From an uncultured Acetatifactor sp. (lineage in GTDB: Bacteria; Bacillota; Clostridia; Lachnospirales; Lachnospiraceae), in NCBI GenBank assembly GCA_947586055.1, contig CANPXL010000005.1, positions 1-64,000 of the forward strand: 64,000 bases of DNA, given 5' to 3'. Shown in pieces: positions 63,802 through 64,000 of the stretch. Each line of letters starts with the position of its first letter. The first letter of the stretch is position 1. The notes beneath the pieces are model-generated. The model made no database searches. It was given only the letters and a program-made list of their open reading frames with translations, and had not been told where the DNA came from. Position numbers and translations under genes: made by a program.

Positions 63802-64000
63802 ATGAGAAAAAGAATTTTGGCGGGGCTGGCGGCGATGGCGCTTCTGGTTTCCGGACTGACGGGATGCGCCGGGAAGGAAGGCGCGCAGAACCCTTCGTCG
63901 GAGGAAGGCGGACAGCTTTCCGGCGGCGGGCAGGAACAGGAAGTCTCCCGGGAGGACGGGAGCGCGCCGGGCGAAGAGGCTTCGCAGGAGGACGGGAGCG
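63802..64000 (+). CDS. Lipoprotein, probably a solute-binding protein (truncated by window end)
   Basis: The frame is open from ATG 63802 to the end of the window. It encodes a lipoprotein signal ending LTGC (cysteine about residue 21), then a low-complexity Gly/Ser/Glu linker. This matches the start of many sugar-binding lipoproteins, including the one at 51.3 kb, but the diagnostic part is outside the window. GGAG lies about 8 bases before the ATG. An AraC gene next to it supports a sugar-transport role. Confidence 0.65.
   Translation, partial: MRKRILAGLAAMALLVSGLTGCAGKEGAQNPSSEEGGQLSGGGQEQEVSREDGSAPGEEASQEDGS

Overview
The window looks like chromosomal DNA of a strictly or mostly anaerobic Firmicute of class Clostridia, most likely a Lachnospiraceae-type gut bacterium. 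The evidence is moderately GC-rich coding DNA with strong GGAGG ribosome sites, sigma-A promoters (TTGACA-17-TATAAT type), an infC-rpmI-rplT operon with a leader terminator, a threonyl T-box, Clostridia-typical families (DUF4364, DUF6033, DUF1540, DUF1653, DUF5696) and CUT1 sugar transporters encoded without their own ATPase. No rRNA, tRNA, CRISPR array, phage or insertion sequence was found. All family assignments were made by reading the sequence; no database search was run.

Layout. 1-9.8 kb is housekeeping: a NYN/LOTUS protein, rarA, a DUF4364 protein, malic enzyme, rho (with a repetitive disordered arm), rpmE, a DUF1385 membrane protein, prmC and prfA. 9.8-18.3 kb is a signalling block: an HD-GYP response regulator, two hybrid histidine kinases (the second ending in a DegV lipid-binding domain), a hemerythrin-CheX fusion and a DUF6033 protein. 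18.3-24.8 kb holds carD, T-box-controlled thrS, a DUF1540 protein, a pair of 152-bp structured repeats, infC-rpmI-rplT and a HAD phosphatase. 24.7-28.8 kb is a ferrous-iron locus: a DtxR-like regulator divergent from feoA-feoA-feoB, with two matching palindromic operators. 28.9-36.1 kb is mixed: epimerase, XRE regulator, two small proteins, 5'-nucleotidase, an SfsA-MutY fusion, a glycosyltransferase and a PAP2 protein.

36.2-52.8 kb is a carbohydrate-utilisation block: a cytoplasmic GH39-GH43 fusion, then a long run with two substrate-binding proteins, two permease pairs, an NHL-propeller membrane protein, a YIP1-like membrane protein and a DUF5696 protein. No ABC ATPase is present, so a shared MsmX-type ATPase is inferred. 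52.9-54.9 kb encodes two homologous proteins of uncertain function with a conserved C-x3-C-P motif, which I tentatively relate to the U32/UbiU-UbiV superfamily. 55.1-62.8 kb encodes a MacAB-like ABC system: two lipoprotein adaptors (one with a doubled adaptor module), a 10-TM FtsX-type permease and two ATPases, the second ending in a SpoVT/AbrB-like domain. The window ends with an AraC regulator divergent from a truncated lipoprotein gene.

The strongest leads for undescribed biology are the kinase-receiver-DegV fusion, the tandem U32-like pair, the ATPase with an AbrB-like tail, the ATPase-less glycan locus with DUF5696/NHL/YIP1 partners, and the 152-bp repeats that differ by a compensatory base-pair change.
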